From positions 1-64,000 of the forward strand of contig OZ218963.1 of assembly GCA_965112735.1 (NCBI GenBank): 64,000 bases of DNA, read 5' to 3'. This document shows positions 46,442 through 56,400 of this stretch, one piece after another. The position numbers and the translations under genes were made by a program. Source of the DNA: Phaeosaccion multiseriatum (lineage: Eukaryota; Ochrophyta, other classes). The number at the start of each line of letters is the position of its first letter. Position 1 is the stretch's first letter. The notes under the pieces were generated by a model that was given only the letters and a program-made list of their open reading frames with translations, was not told where the DNA came from and made no database searches.

Positions 46442-48911
46442 ATGAGGCTTGGCGTGTGTGGGTGTAGAATGAGTCAGAGCGGGGAAGGGAAGGGGGATGG
46501 CAATGGAAAGGCGGTGACTACATGCCCGCCGCCGCCTGCAGCTCAACCTCAACCTCAAACTCACGTCGCGCCCCCCCCCCCAGGCTGGACTCGGACTGCG
46601 CCTCTCTCAAGCTCTTCAAGATGCCCATCCTGCCCCCCTGGAGAGAGGCGCTGCACAGGGGGGGGAGGGCGGCCAGGGCCATGTTCCTGTACCAGGTACG
46701 TACGTACGTACGTACGTAGGAGTGTGCAAGGGCGTGATGCCCATTGACTTACTGTGCGTGAGGCCATGCCCGTGACTTGCAGTCAGTCTACTTTAGAGGA
46801 AGTGGAGGGTGGGCAGTGCTCAGATGGCCTGGGAGCACGGACATTCTCGCCCACTGCAATCCTGCTCTCTACAGCGTCCTCACCGCCCTGACGTGGTCAG
46901 CGTGGTCAGCTAGCTCGCCGCTCAACGTCCCCTCTGCCTCTCCTCCCAACGCCCCCTCTTGCTCCTCCCACCTTCCTCCTCCGCTCCTTTCTCCCCCGTC
47001 CACTGCCATCTCCTTGCCAAGCTCTGCCTCAAGGCCGCTGCCGTGTGGGTCCATCTGTGGCGGCTGAGGCTAGAGAAGGTCCAGTCGGAGTACGACGATG
47101 ATAGTGCCGCCTTCCGCAGGATCGGCAGGTGGATTGAGAGCTGCCATGCAGGGGAAGGGGAGCTACTGCAACGCAGAAACAGGGTAAGAGGAGGATGGCA
47201 GTGGAAGGAGAGTGGGGGAAGGGCGGGGTGCGAGGGGGATGGCAGTGGATGGGGGATGAGAGGGGGATGGCATTGGATGGGGAAGGAGAGGGGAGATGGG
47301 GGGAAGTGGGTGGAGGAGTGAAAGCCTGAAGTGGATTAGACAGATACTTTTCCTCAGGTCTTGCGGTCCCGATTGCTCGATGGTCGGATTGATGGGTACT
47401 GATGATGGACTCCTCCTCCCTACCCCCTCCCCCTTAGGTGTTCGACATGGACGCGGGCTTCAAGGTGTCGTCGCGCTGGCGCAAGATCAAGAAGGCCTTG
47501 GCGTTCCTCGCCACTGTCATCAAGGAAGAGGCCAAGGTCAGTACTTCAATCCTTCCTGTCCAGCACCACCCTGCCCATGACGTCCCCCCCACCTCCCGCC
47601 GCTGGCTTTCTTTCAGTATAATCATCCTATACGCCTCTACATGCAGTCCATACGCCCCTATCACGTTCACCATACGCCTCCATCATCTCTATGGCCCTCA
47701 CCGTCCTCCCCCCACCCGCACGTCCTGCTCCTCCCCCCCCCCCCCCGCAGGAGGCCGTGGCCAAGACAGATGACGCCAGCGTGCTCAGGGACACCTTCAA
47801 CGAGTGGCGCGCCTCCGACTCGAGAGAGCCCGTGTTCGTGGTGCTCATCCGGGAGGACTCACAGCTGGCGGTATCCCCCGTGCTGCGGGCGGACATGAGC
47901 ACCCCCCTGTACATTGTGAGGGAGTTTGTGCGGCGCTTCTGCGGGAAGTGGCTCAACGATAACGCCATGGGGGAGGTTAGTGCTCACTCTTTCTCTTTCT
48001 CTCTCTGTGGGCAGTAAGTAGCACCAGTGAGAGCACCAGTGAGGATATGGGGAGATGGGCATATGGGTAGCAGGTGTGCAGCACGGAGAGAGAGCAAGTC
48101 ACGCACGCACACACGTGAAAGCCATCGCACCACCACACACATCACATACACACACACACACACAAACGTATACATACACACAATACACACACGCACGCAC
48201 GCGGGTCAGTTGGAACTGATCGGACCCGACTGCCGCCCTCCGTGGGTCATTCCGTTGCCACGCTTACCCCTTACCACTGCGGTCCACTACCATCCGTCCC
48301 GTCCCAGATGTTCGAGATGGAGACGAGCAAGGGCAAGGTCATGAGCCTGAAGGAGGAGAAGACGCTCTACCGCGGCAAGGTGCTGCTGGAGCTGCTGCGA
48401 GACCGACTCAATAAGGACACAAGAGAGATGGAGGCCGTGTTGTACATTCGCGAGATGCCGCCAGGCCCGCCCACCACTGCCCAGCGCCTGGCAGGAGCTG
48501 ACCCCCCGGGGGGGCTGGAACCGGAAGACGGCGTCGTTCGGACAGAGTGGGATCTCGTGCCCGATAAGGTAAGCCAAAAGGGAGGCACGGGCAGTGCCTC
48601 GTCCCTGCTCGTTCTGTATGACGGACTGCAGCATCATGTCACTGTCTTCCTCTTTGACCCTTGACCATTGAGCAGCGGCAGCCAAGCAACGTCTGTCCGC
48701 CTGTCTCATGCCCCTCTCCGTCCCCTTCCATACCCCCCCCCGCCCCCCCCAGGACATCATTGAGGAGGTGGTGGAGGACTTGTCCGACGACGAGGACAGC
48801 GAGTACGGCCGTAATGCGGTGCAGCTGGGCAAGGAGGGGCAGGAGGACGATGACGACGAAGAACTCGCCGAACTTATGGCGGCAGACGCGGAGGAGGAGG
48901 AGGACGGGTAG
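29728..48911 (+). CDS. Giant IQ / WW-like / B-box-like zinc protein, 37 exons, about 2,622 aa
   Basis: Exons: 29728-31615, 32387-32517, 32696-32752, 33163-33333, 33519-33611, 33772-33845, 33979-34093, 34381-34521, 34736-35012, 35294-35397, 35566-35789, 36108-36252, 36505-36684, 36990-37217, 37271-37492, 37716-37829, 38523-38597, 38878-38974, 39453-39541, 40127-40234, 41523-41584, 41945-42119, 42242-42350, 42495-42880, 43167-43268, 43532-43641, 43933-44149, 44469-44794, 44990-45065, 45319-45430, 45662-46304, 46584-46695, 47022-47183, 47438-47536, 47751-47975, 48308-48568, 48753-48911. All introns are GT-AG and the 7,869-nt sum is in frame. Residues 1-629 are low complexity (poly-Q, Ala-rich). 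Calmodulin-type IQ motifs follow ([15 protein letters not shown] near 697, [15 protein letters not shown] near 797, [15 protein letters not shown] near 1032, [16 protein letters not shown] near 1097, [15 protein letters not shown] near 1478). Next come a WW-like domain ([18 protein letters not shown]; the first Trp seems replaced) and three Cys-pair clusters near 1550-1700 that resemble B-boxes (CLQC, CLDC, CEEC, then His). Then come coiled coil, poly-Gly and an acidic C-terminus. A scaffold or cytoskeletal adaptor is likely; the family is not recognised. The start could instead be ATG at 29890. Confidence 0.83.
31650..32203. repeat. (GACT)n microsatellite in intron 1 of the giant gene
   Basis: About 550 bp of mostly perfect GACT, with scattered GCCT, TACCT and CATGATT interruptions. 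It takes up most of intron 1 (31616-32386). The reverse strand is open and would read as Ser/Gln/Val repeats, which I do not regard as coding. Confidence 0.95.
32771..32877. repeat. (TG)n microsatellite, intron 3
   Basis: TG dinucleotides with GAG interruptions, followed by an uninterrupted TG run near 32836-32872, just downstream of the exon 3 donor. A (GGGGA)n run follows at about 32966-33000. Confidence 0.9.
35407..35512. repeat. (TTC)n then (TTG)n microsatellite, intron 10
   Basis: About 30 TTC triplets followed by about six GTT triplets, between the exon 10 donor at 35398 and the exon 11 acceptor at 35565. The pyrimidine-rich run lies on the sense strand. Confidence 0.9.
36729..36861. 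repeat. (CAG)n-(TAG)n-(TTG)n microsatellite, intron 13
   Basis: Five to six CAG triplets change to about 33 TAG triplets, then to GTT triplets. It lies in the intron between exons 13 and 14 of the giant gene. Confidence 0.9.
38035..38512. repeat. Heptanucleotide CTCACAC/CTCACCC array, intron 16
   Basis: About 68 heptamers alternating between CTCACAC and CTCACCC, ending 10 bp before the acceptor of exon 17 (38522). The run is C/T/A-only on the sense strand and may act as a very long pyrimidine-rich tract. Confidence 0.93.
39111..39255. repeat. 19-bp tandem repeat with TGACGTACGC cores
   Basis: Seven copies of GCTCAAGTGACGTACGCAA (two with extra A residues) and a partial eighth lie in the intron between exons 18 and 19. 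Five copies carry an intact TGACGTAC core; the first two read TGACGCAC and TGACGTAA. Confidence 0.9.
39286..39307 (+). promoter_or_regulatory. Possible intronic promoter (GC box plus TATA-like)
   Basis: CCCCGCCC is followed by CTCC and TATAAAT (39301-39307) just downstream of the TGACGT-bearing tandem repeat. The order of bZIP-like sites, GC box and TATA resembles a core promoter. A start here would produce a transcript beginning near exon 19, which covers the last IQ motif, the WW-like domain and the zinc clusters. This is inferred from motif order only. Confidence 0.35.
40010..40104. repeat. (AC)n microsatellite, intron 19
   Basis: About 45 AC dinucleotides with rare GC and AT interruptions, ending shortly before the polypyrimidine tract and acceptor of exon 20 (40126). 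Confidence 0.95.
40246..41437. repeat. Hexanucleotide (CTCACC)n array filling intron 20
   Basis: About 1.19 kb of CTCACC with C/T and A/G variants, roughly 198 units, takes up nearly the whole intron (40235-41522) between the last IQ exon and the WW-like exon. Both strands are open (Leu-Thr repeats on plus, Gly-Glu or Val-Arg repeats on minus). I do not regard these as coding because the flanking exons splice over it in frame. Confidence 0.95.
43265..43400. repeat. (AGTC)n-type degenerate repeat, intron 25
   Basis: Degenerate AGTCAGTA, AGTCAGTG and AGTC units directly follow the exon 25 donor. They belong to the same tetranucleotide family as intron 1. Confidence 0.8.
45760..46209 (+). repeat. 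Perfect (GGA)150 coding microsatellite (poly-Gly)
   Basis: 450 bp of uninterrupted GGA lie inside exon 31 of the giant gene. The splice phase from exon 30 (single T, then GCCGGGATG) selects the frame that reads Gly, giving 153 consecutive glycines with three preceding GGC codons. The same frame continues through [16 protein letters not shown] to a good donor at 46305. The other two forward frames would read poly-Glu and poly-Arg. Confidence 0.93.
46404..46438. repeat. (CA)n microsatellite, intron 31
   Basis: A short pure CA run downstream of the exon 31 donor. It follows two copies of the GGATGGCAGTGGATG-type intronic motif. Confidence 0.9.
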
Positions 48912-50117
48912 TCTGCCTTGCGATGTACTACGAAGTACTTACTAGCTGGCTACTTGTCGAAAAAAAAAGGAAAAAAAAAAATTCTAGTAGAACCGCCAGC
49001 TTTCAGTTGTGTGAGCACCATAGAACACCATAGAGTTTGTGTGGCGACTCCACTTGGAACCGCTCGGAACCACCGACAGGGTAACAGGGAGCCTCAAGGC
49101 CGACAGGGAGCCTCAAGAAGGCCGTGTCGATCGCGCGCCTTCAACACCTCCTGGTCGTAGTACTCGAGCTAGGCAGGTAGCACCTTCGAGGCAATGACTG
49201 ACTGCAGCCTCGTAGACCCTGTCCTCTTTCCTTAGACTATTCCTTTGCTCCCCCGATCGTCTCACCCGACTAGCAAGCTCTTTGCTCGTCGCAGTCCGCC
49301 CAGCCACTGACTAGCTTCGTCCCCCCCTTGACGTGTTCGATCATCCCGCCGACCCCACTTCGCCCATCCAACAAGTTGCCGCCTCCTTCGCATCCACATG
49401 ACTTGATCCATATCTACAGCACAGCAGCGCGCCGAGCGGCATCTTCAACATCATCAGTGGCTGCACACGTCGACACACGAGGCCAGATGGTGTGCAACGG
49501 AATTGACGAAACGATCATAAGCCACCAAAATCCCTGGGGGGAGCCTATTCCGGGGCTGCTCAAAAAAGGTTGGTGAGGAGAAGAGACGTTAAAGCAGGGA
49601 CTTCCAGCAGTCAGCCAGAGCTGTATAGGCCAGGTGAGGAGGGGGTGGAGGTGGTTCACGTGTTGTTTGTGGGGCTGTTGCGGCCTACGACGCGCTCCTG
49701 CACCCTTCAATTCTTTCTTCACACATGAGCTCTTCTCCCTTTCTTTCATATCCTGCTCCCACCATCGCCCCCGATTCCTCCTTGACGCACACTCCGTCTC
49801 AAGAAGATACCCCATCTCGCTGATTTGAAGTACCACAAGCCCCACAAGCCCTCCTCTCTGCACAGACCACGTAGTTTTCCCCCTTCAACCTCCTCATCCA
49901 ACCACCTTTTACCTTTTCGCCGCTCCTTTCTCACCCTCGCCCCCCCATTCTGCTTGCCTACTGCGTGGCCATACTCTCTACCACTGGACCGTGTCATCCA
50001 CACTCACTCTTCCCCTTTCCCCGTCTCCTTCTCCTTCTCTCTCCCTTGCCCGCCCGTTCTGTTTGCCTCGTGCAGCCTCTCGATCAAAGAGAGCGCGCCG
50101 TCCAGCACAGGGTGAGC
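48912..50117. other. Intergenic region, giant gene to TPR gene
   Basis: 1.2 kb holding the 3' UTR of the giant gene (an A-rich stretch at 48959-48982) and the promoter of the TPR gene. It contains a short plus-strand frame at 49328-49576 with a modestly protein-like end (QNPWGEPIPGLLKKGW), but no domain and no splice partner that I can find. No other gene is evident. Confidence 0.55.
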
Positions 50118-52973
50118 ATGGCGCCCGCCGCGAGCAAAGCGGTTATGGCCTTGGTCCTAGCGAGGGCTGTCTCGGCATTCCTGGCTCCTCCCCCCCCTCT
50201 GTCCTCTCTTTCGGGCGCACCTTCCTCCATCTCCTCCTCCTCTTCGTCCGCCAGGGCGCCGCAAGCACAAGCGCCAACGGCAGCAACGCGAGGCGAAGGG
50301 GGGAGAATGAGGCTGAGGCCGACACTCGCAGCGCGTTCGCCGTCCATGTCTTCCTCTTCCTCCTCTTCCTCCACCATGCCCAAGGGCAGGAGCAAGAACA
50401 ACCGCCGCTACCGCCGCAACTGGCTGAGCATGATGAGCAGCAGGAGCGACACGAGCGAGAGCGGCAGCAGCGGCGGCGAGAGCGCGGTCCTGGAACCACC
50501 CAAGCAGTCGTCCAACCCCTCGCAGGCCGAGCCAACTCAAGGTCGAGGAGGTAAAGGTCAAGGAGGTCAGTGCCCAGAGGCCGACCTGCTCGCGTCCCAG
50601 GCGGCCACCCTGCGGCAGGAGGCGGCGCTGCTCAACAGCCTGGAGCGCTCTTACAAGATTGACGAGGATCAGCACACCTACCACTACCTGCACACCCTCA
50701 GGCACTTTGAGGGCATGGACATGGAGGCCTACAAAGCAGGTGCGAGGGAAGTGACGTTACACGGCCATGTCCCATCTCTCATCCGCTGGGGGAGGTTGGG
50801 TGGTGGCAACCTCGTTCAGGGTAGAGGGATATGGGCAGGGTGGTGTCACTGCACGCCCTTGTGCATTGCTTCTTCCTTACTTCTTCACCCCCTAACTCCG
50901 TGCACGTTTTCTCCCTCCCTCTCTCCTCCCTCAGACATAGAGATGGAGAACCGCATCACATCCCTGCACCTCAGTGACTCTCCCTACGGCCCCGAGGCGC
51001 TCAGCGTGGCCCAAACCAAGCTCGGACAGGCCGAGAAGCTCTACCGCCAGGCTCTAAAGCAGCGATTGGAGCACCTGCCGGCAGAGCACCCACACCAGGC
51101 CACCTCCTGTTGCAGCCTCGCCGCGGTGCTGCAGGACCAGGGGAAGCTCGACGAGGCAGAGGTGCTGTACAGGGAGGCGCTGGGCATGCGGCTGGAGGGG
51201 GTGCAGCGGGCGGAGGGGAAGGAAGGGCTCGAGGCGGGGGCGGAGGGGAGCTTGGTGGGGGTGGGTGTGGTGAAGAACAACTTGGCGACGCTGCTGAAGG
51301 CACAAGTGGTGAGGAGGTCGGAGGAGCGCAGTCTCGCGGCGAGGGCGGCCAAGCTGGCAGTAGAAGCAGCTGGTGCTACGGCAGGAGGGGAGGGGCGAGA
51401 GGGGAGCGGGGCCGAAGGAGAACAGGAGGAGGAGGAGGAGGAGGAGGTGGTGGACATGGAGGTGCAGTACCGCGCTGCAGACTTCCAGGGCGACTTGAGC
51501 TGCATCACGGAGGCGGAAACCCTCCTCAGGGAGGCGCTCCTTGTCTTTGAGGAGGGCCTTCCTCCCCTGCACCCCTTCTCAGCAGGCGTGTGCCACAACC
51601 TTGCGGCGCTCCTGCAGTTCGACCAAAGCAAGCGCGAGGAGAGGGAGGAGCTGTTGAGAAGGGCGCTGACGATTCGAGAGGCCATGTTGCCTGCCAACCA
51701 TCCGGACACCGCCCACACCCTCGGCAGCCTCGCCACCGTCCGCCTCGAGAGGGGCGACGTGAAGGAAGCTCTGGCGCTCTTTCGACGGGCCACGGAGGTG
51801 CGGGAGGCGTCTCTGCCTGCCAACCACCCGCACCTCGCCATGAGTCACCACATGCTAGGCACGGCGCTGCAGGGAGTGGGGGGCGGGGATGAGGAGGCGG
51901 AGGCGGTGATTAGGAAGGCCATCGCCATTCGGGAGGAGGTGCTGCCTGCCGACCATCAGGACACGGCCCAGTCGTACTGCCTTTTGGGGGCCCTGCTGCC
52001 CAAGATCGGCAAGAGGGACGAGGCCGTCAAGCTGTACCAGAAAGGTCAGAGAACGATGAGCCTTGCAAGCGGGGTTGGCTGCTCGGCATGAAATTCTTAC
52101 CCTCTGCCCGAACGAGCACGAAAGTAACCCCCCTCCCCCTGAATAGTATTCACACTCACACTCTCCCCCCCCCCCTCCCGCCCTCCTCTCCCTCTCTCTC
52201 TTCCCTCAGCCATCGCGATCTACGAGTCTACCCTGCCGTCCAACCACCCCACTCTGGCCATGGCATACTCCAACTTGTCCCTGCTGCTCAAGGCCGAGAA
52301 GGAGCTGGAGGCGGCGTGCGAGCTGTCCGGCAAGGCAGTGGACATTTACACAGAGGTGCTTCCCCCCACTGACTTGCACCTCGGTCGGGCAGTACGCAAC
52401 CACGCGGGCCTGTTGCAGGCCACGGGGCAGCTGGCAGAGGCCAAGGACTACTTCCTCAGGGGCCTGAGCATCAGTCAGGAGATGCTGGATAGGAACCACC
52501 CCAGCCTGGCGGCCGACTATTACACCCTCGGTGACATCATGCTGCAGCTGGGAGAGCCCGAGGAGGCCGAGCCCATGCTGAGGCGCTCCATGGAGATCAG
52601 CGAGGCGTGCCTGCCGCCCAACGACCCCGCGCTGGCCCTGTTGTACAACAACGTCGCCAACCTGTTGAAGCAGCAGGGCCGCCTCGAGAGCGCCAGCATG
52701 CTGTACGGCAAGGCGTTGGTGATCTACGAGCAGGCCCTGCCCGCCAACCACCCCGAGCTGGCCTCTGCGCGCTTCAACTACGCCATCCTGCTGGGCAGTC
52801 AAGGCCGCCTGGAGGACGCGGAGGCGCTGGCCAGGGCGGCCTTTGAGAGCTTCAAGGAGAGCTTGCCCCCCACGCACGAGCACCTGAACCGAGTGAGCAA
52901 GCTGCTGAGCAACCTCCTCAAGGCGCAGGGCAAGGTCAAGGAAGCAGAGGTTTTCTTCATGCGCTCGTCGTGA
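50118..52973 (+). CDS. Plastid-targeted kinesin-light-chain-type TPR protein, 3 exons, 831 aa
   Basis: Exons 50118-50739, 50935-52044 and 52210-52973, with GT-AG introns and matching phases. The N-terminus is a signal peptide (ALVLARAVSA) followed by FLAPPPP and a Ser/Ala-rich basic stretch, which is the ochrophyte plastid presequence type with Phe after the cleavage site. From about residue 220 to the end the protein consists of about 11 TPRs of the 42-residue kinesin-light-chain/nephrocystin type, joined by linkers such as LPANHPDTAHTL, LPSNHPTLAMAY and LPPNDPALALLY. An acidic Glu run interrupts the second to third repeats. Such TPR solenoids act as protein-binding scaffolds. No enzymatic domain is visible, so the role is adaptor-like and the partner unknown. 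It is convergent with the Tic20 fusion gene downstream. Confidence 0.88.
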
Positions 52974-53467
52974 GCGGGGTCATGCGGATGGCAACTAATG
53001 GTACTGGGCGGGGGACAGAGGGAGGGAGGACCCTTGGGGTAGTTAACTGCTGTATAGTGTAGCAGTAGGAAACTCACCAACTACTTGGCAGATGGCACTG
53101 GATGGTGTATACGATAAGAGTAAGACATTAGGACAGTGTATACAATAAGAGTAGGACGTTAAAGCAGTCTCGGGCCTTTGCGTTAATTTAAAGAAAAATG
53201 TATGATGGTAGGTAGCAGCAGGTTGGCTGAGCGAGTGACACGTCACGGATGTAAACATAAGACACAATCGTATAGTAATACAGCGATTTGATTCAATGAT
53301 ACAGTACGTACTGGTACGAGGCTTAAAAAAAAGGGTGGAGCATAACAGCCAAGGTCCACGCAAATACCCTCCCTCCCTGCTTGGTGATTTCTATCTACTG
53401 CTGAGGCCGCCATCAACTGCCATCACTCCTGTATTGCCATCGGCTGCCTTCCCTGACTCCAACTCCA
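52974..53467. other. Convergent 3' intergenic region
   Basis: About 490 bp between the stop codons of the TPR gene (+) and the Tic20 fusion gene (-). It is more AT-rich than its surroundings and probably holds both 3' UTRs. No gene is visible. Confidence 0.6.
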
Positions 53468-56400
53468 TCAGTCCTCGTAATTCTCCCTGTTGAGCTTGCC
53501 CAGCACGGGAATCTTGTTGGGCAGCACCCCCAACAGGGAGGACGCCACCGAGTAAAACACACAGGCCATGAGCAGCCCGAACACGATGTCAGACGCGCCG
53601 CCGCCGACAGTGGCCACGAAGTTTGGGTCAAAGGAGGGGGCAACCACTGAGAAGACGGCACCGAAGATGGAGGGCAGGAACAACGCGATGTCCAGGTTGA
53701 TGGCTGGGGAGGAGGAGGGGAGGGGAAGGGAGGGGAGGGGGCAGAAGGGAGGGGTAGAGGTTCAGTGTTGGGCGGCGGGTGAGAGATGAGGCGCAAGCGG
53801 GGTGGTGGGGGGGCAGAGATGCACATGTGGTGGAGAGGAGATGTTGAGAAAGGGAGAGGAGGGGGACGAAGAAAAAGAGAAAGAGAGAAAAGCGAGAGGA
53901 AGAGAGAAAACCTTGATGTGGGTCTCACTCTCCCTTCCTGCATACACGTCTCTCTCTGCCTGCCCATATGCCTCTCTCTCTCTCTGCCTGCATATACGCC
54001 TCTCTCTGTCTGCCCATACGCCTCTCTCTGCCTGCATATACGCCTCTCTCTGCCTGCCCATACGCCTCTCTCTCTGCCTGCCCATACGCCTCTCTCTGCC
54101 TGCCCATACGCCTCTCTCTCTCTGCCTGCCCATACGCCTCTCTCTCTCTGACAGCCCATACGCCTCTCTCTCTGCCTCCCCTAACCTCTCTCTCTGCCTG
54201 CCCATACGCCTCTCTCTCTGCCTGCCCATACGCCTCTCTCTGCCTGCCCATACGCCTCTCTCTCTGCCTGCCCATACGCCTCTCTCTCTGCCTGCCCATA
54301 CGCCTCTCTCTGCCTGCCCATACGCCTCTCTCTCTGCCTGCCCATACGCCTCTCTCTGCCTGCCCATACGCCTCTCTCTGCCTGCCCATACGCCTTTCTC
54401 TCTCTGTCTGCCCATACGCCTCTCTCTCTGCCTGCCCATACGCCTCTCTCTGCCTGCCCATACGCCTCTCTCTCTGCTGGCTATACGCCTCTTCGTACGT
54501 ACATTGGCGGAGGTTGAAGCGCACGAGTTTGTTTACGGTGGGCTGGTTGGCGATCCATTGGAAGCCGATGCTGCGCAGTCACAATTGCCAATCAAGAGAC
54601 CCAATTAGAAGCCCAAGAGGGGAAAGAACAACAAAAGGGGGGGGTGAGGGGGCGTCCCAATCAACCAAGATGTCCTCAGTGCGGCACAGTGTTGTTCAGG
54701 CGAAAGAGAGAGAGACGCCAAGCCTCGATTGTACAGCGTTGCTCAGACGAGAGAGAGAGGGAGAGAGACAGAGAGAGAGGCCAAGCCTTGATTGCGTCTC
54801 CTCAGCAGGCAGTGAAGAGTTGTGAGACTTTCAAGTATGTAAGCACTGGTGCGAGAGTTCGTCTCACCCCAGGCCCAATCAACAAACTCCCTCTCATCCC
54901 TCTCATCCCCCAATGAGGTGACCCAGACCCACTCATGTGACCCAATCACACGTACAAGAGGAGCAGGCCGCCGAAGGGCACGCTGCGGTAGGCCAGGAAA
55001 GCTCCGAAGAGGGGGGCGGCGATGCCGTTGAACTGCGGGTTGTTGGCCACTGAGCAGGGGGGGGGCAGGGACCAGATGGCAGCGGACGGGAGGCGCAACA
55101 AGGGCATAGCGTCAGCATGCTTCCAGAGGGAGGTAGAGAAGGGTAGAGAACCAACGCCTGTGCCTACACATGTAGATACGTACATACAGCACTGCACCAA
55201 GCACTGCACTAGCCAACATGCCCTACACACTCCACTCGCAACACACTGCCCCTCGACTGCCTTGGGGGCCGCAGCGGAGAGCAGAGCAGAGGCATACGGG
55301 CAGAGCGAGCGCCGCGGCGTGGCCAAGAGTGAGGCCCAAGCACACACACAAAACGCCACTGTTCTGTTCTTTTCTTCCCATAAGCCTCCGCTCTGTGCGT
55401 ATGACTCAGCTCTCATCCTCCTCTGCTGTCTCCTTCCCCATCCCTCGTCCACTGCCATCCCCTGCCCCCTCCCCTTCCTCACCGAAGTGTGTGCCGTAGG
55501 TCAGCCCGTCGAGAAACGGCAGGAGGTACGGCAGCACGCTCAGCACCTTGTCCGACGTCTGCGGGGGGCGGTCGTTGAGCATGCCCGGCTCAGGGGGGGC
55601 AGAGGCGGCCTCGGCCTCGCGAGTGGCAGCCGCAGCCTCCTGAGATCACACCACACCACACCAGTTGGTGATACACCACACAAGCCAGGCACGAGCGGCC
55701 ACGGGGAGTTCAGTTGAGGTTCGTTAGTAGTGAAGTGGCATTGCATTGCGTAGTGCCGTACATTGAGAGCCTATCGAGGCGACAGGGACAAGTCGATACA
55801 TCGACAACACACCATCGGCGCCATCGACACATCATCGACTCTATCGACAGATCATCGACTGTATCGACATATCATCGACTCTATCGACATATCATCGACT
55901 GTATCGACATATCATCCACTCTATCGACATATCGACTCTATCGACATATCATCGACTCTATCGACATCTCATCGACTGTATCGACAAATCATCGACTCTA
56001 TCGACATAATCATCGACTCTATCGACATAATCATCGACTCTATCGACTACTGGTGCAGTATGGTACCTGCAGGGCCTTCCACTCCTTCTGGCGCTCCTCC
56101 CTAAGCTCGTCCTTTTGGCGGGAAAGGATGCGGTCCATGTACATGCGCAAGTCCTGACAACTCGCAAAGACGCGCACGCACACGCACACAGGAGAAGTGA
56201 GTAACGACAACGGAGCCCCTGGCGGGCAGTGCGGCATACAGAGTGAGGCGGGGGGGGGGGGGGAGAGAGACGGGTATACACATGCCGGGACACGGACAAA
56301 GGAGAGACAGAGACAGAGACAGGAGCAGAGACAGAGACAGAGACGAACGCAGAAACAGAGACAGAGACAGAGAAAGAGAGAGAGACGAAGCCAGACAGAG

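Noticed and set aside
49328-49576. 82-codon plus-strand frame between the giant gene and the TPR gene
   Set aside because: Its C-terminal part looks mildly protein-like, but its start is in low-complexity sequence and no family or neighbouring exon supports it.
53802-54608. Plus- and minus-strand frames of Leu-Ser-Ala-Cys or Arg-Gln-Glu type
   Set aside because: They come from the intronic minisatellite of the Tic20 fusion gene.
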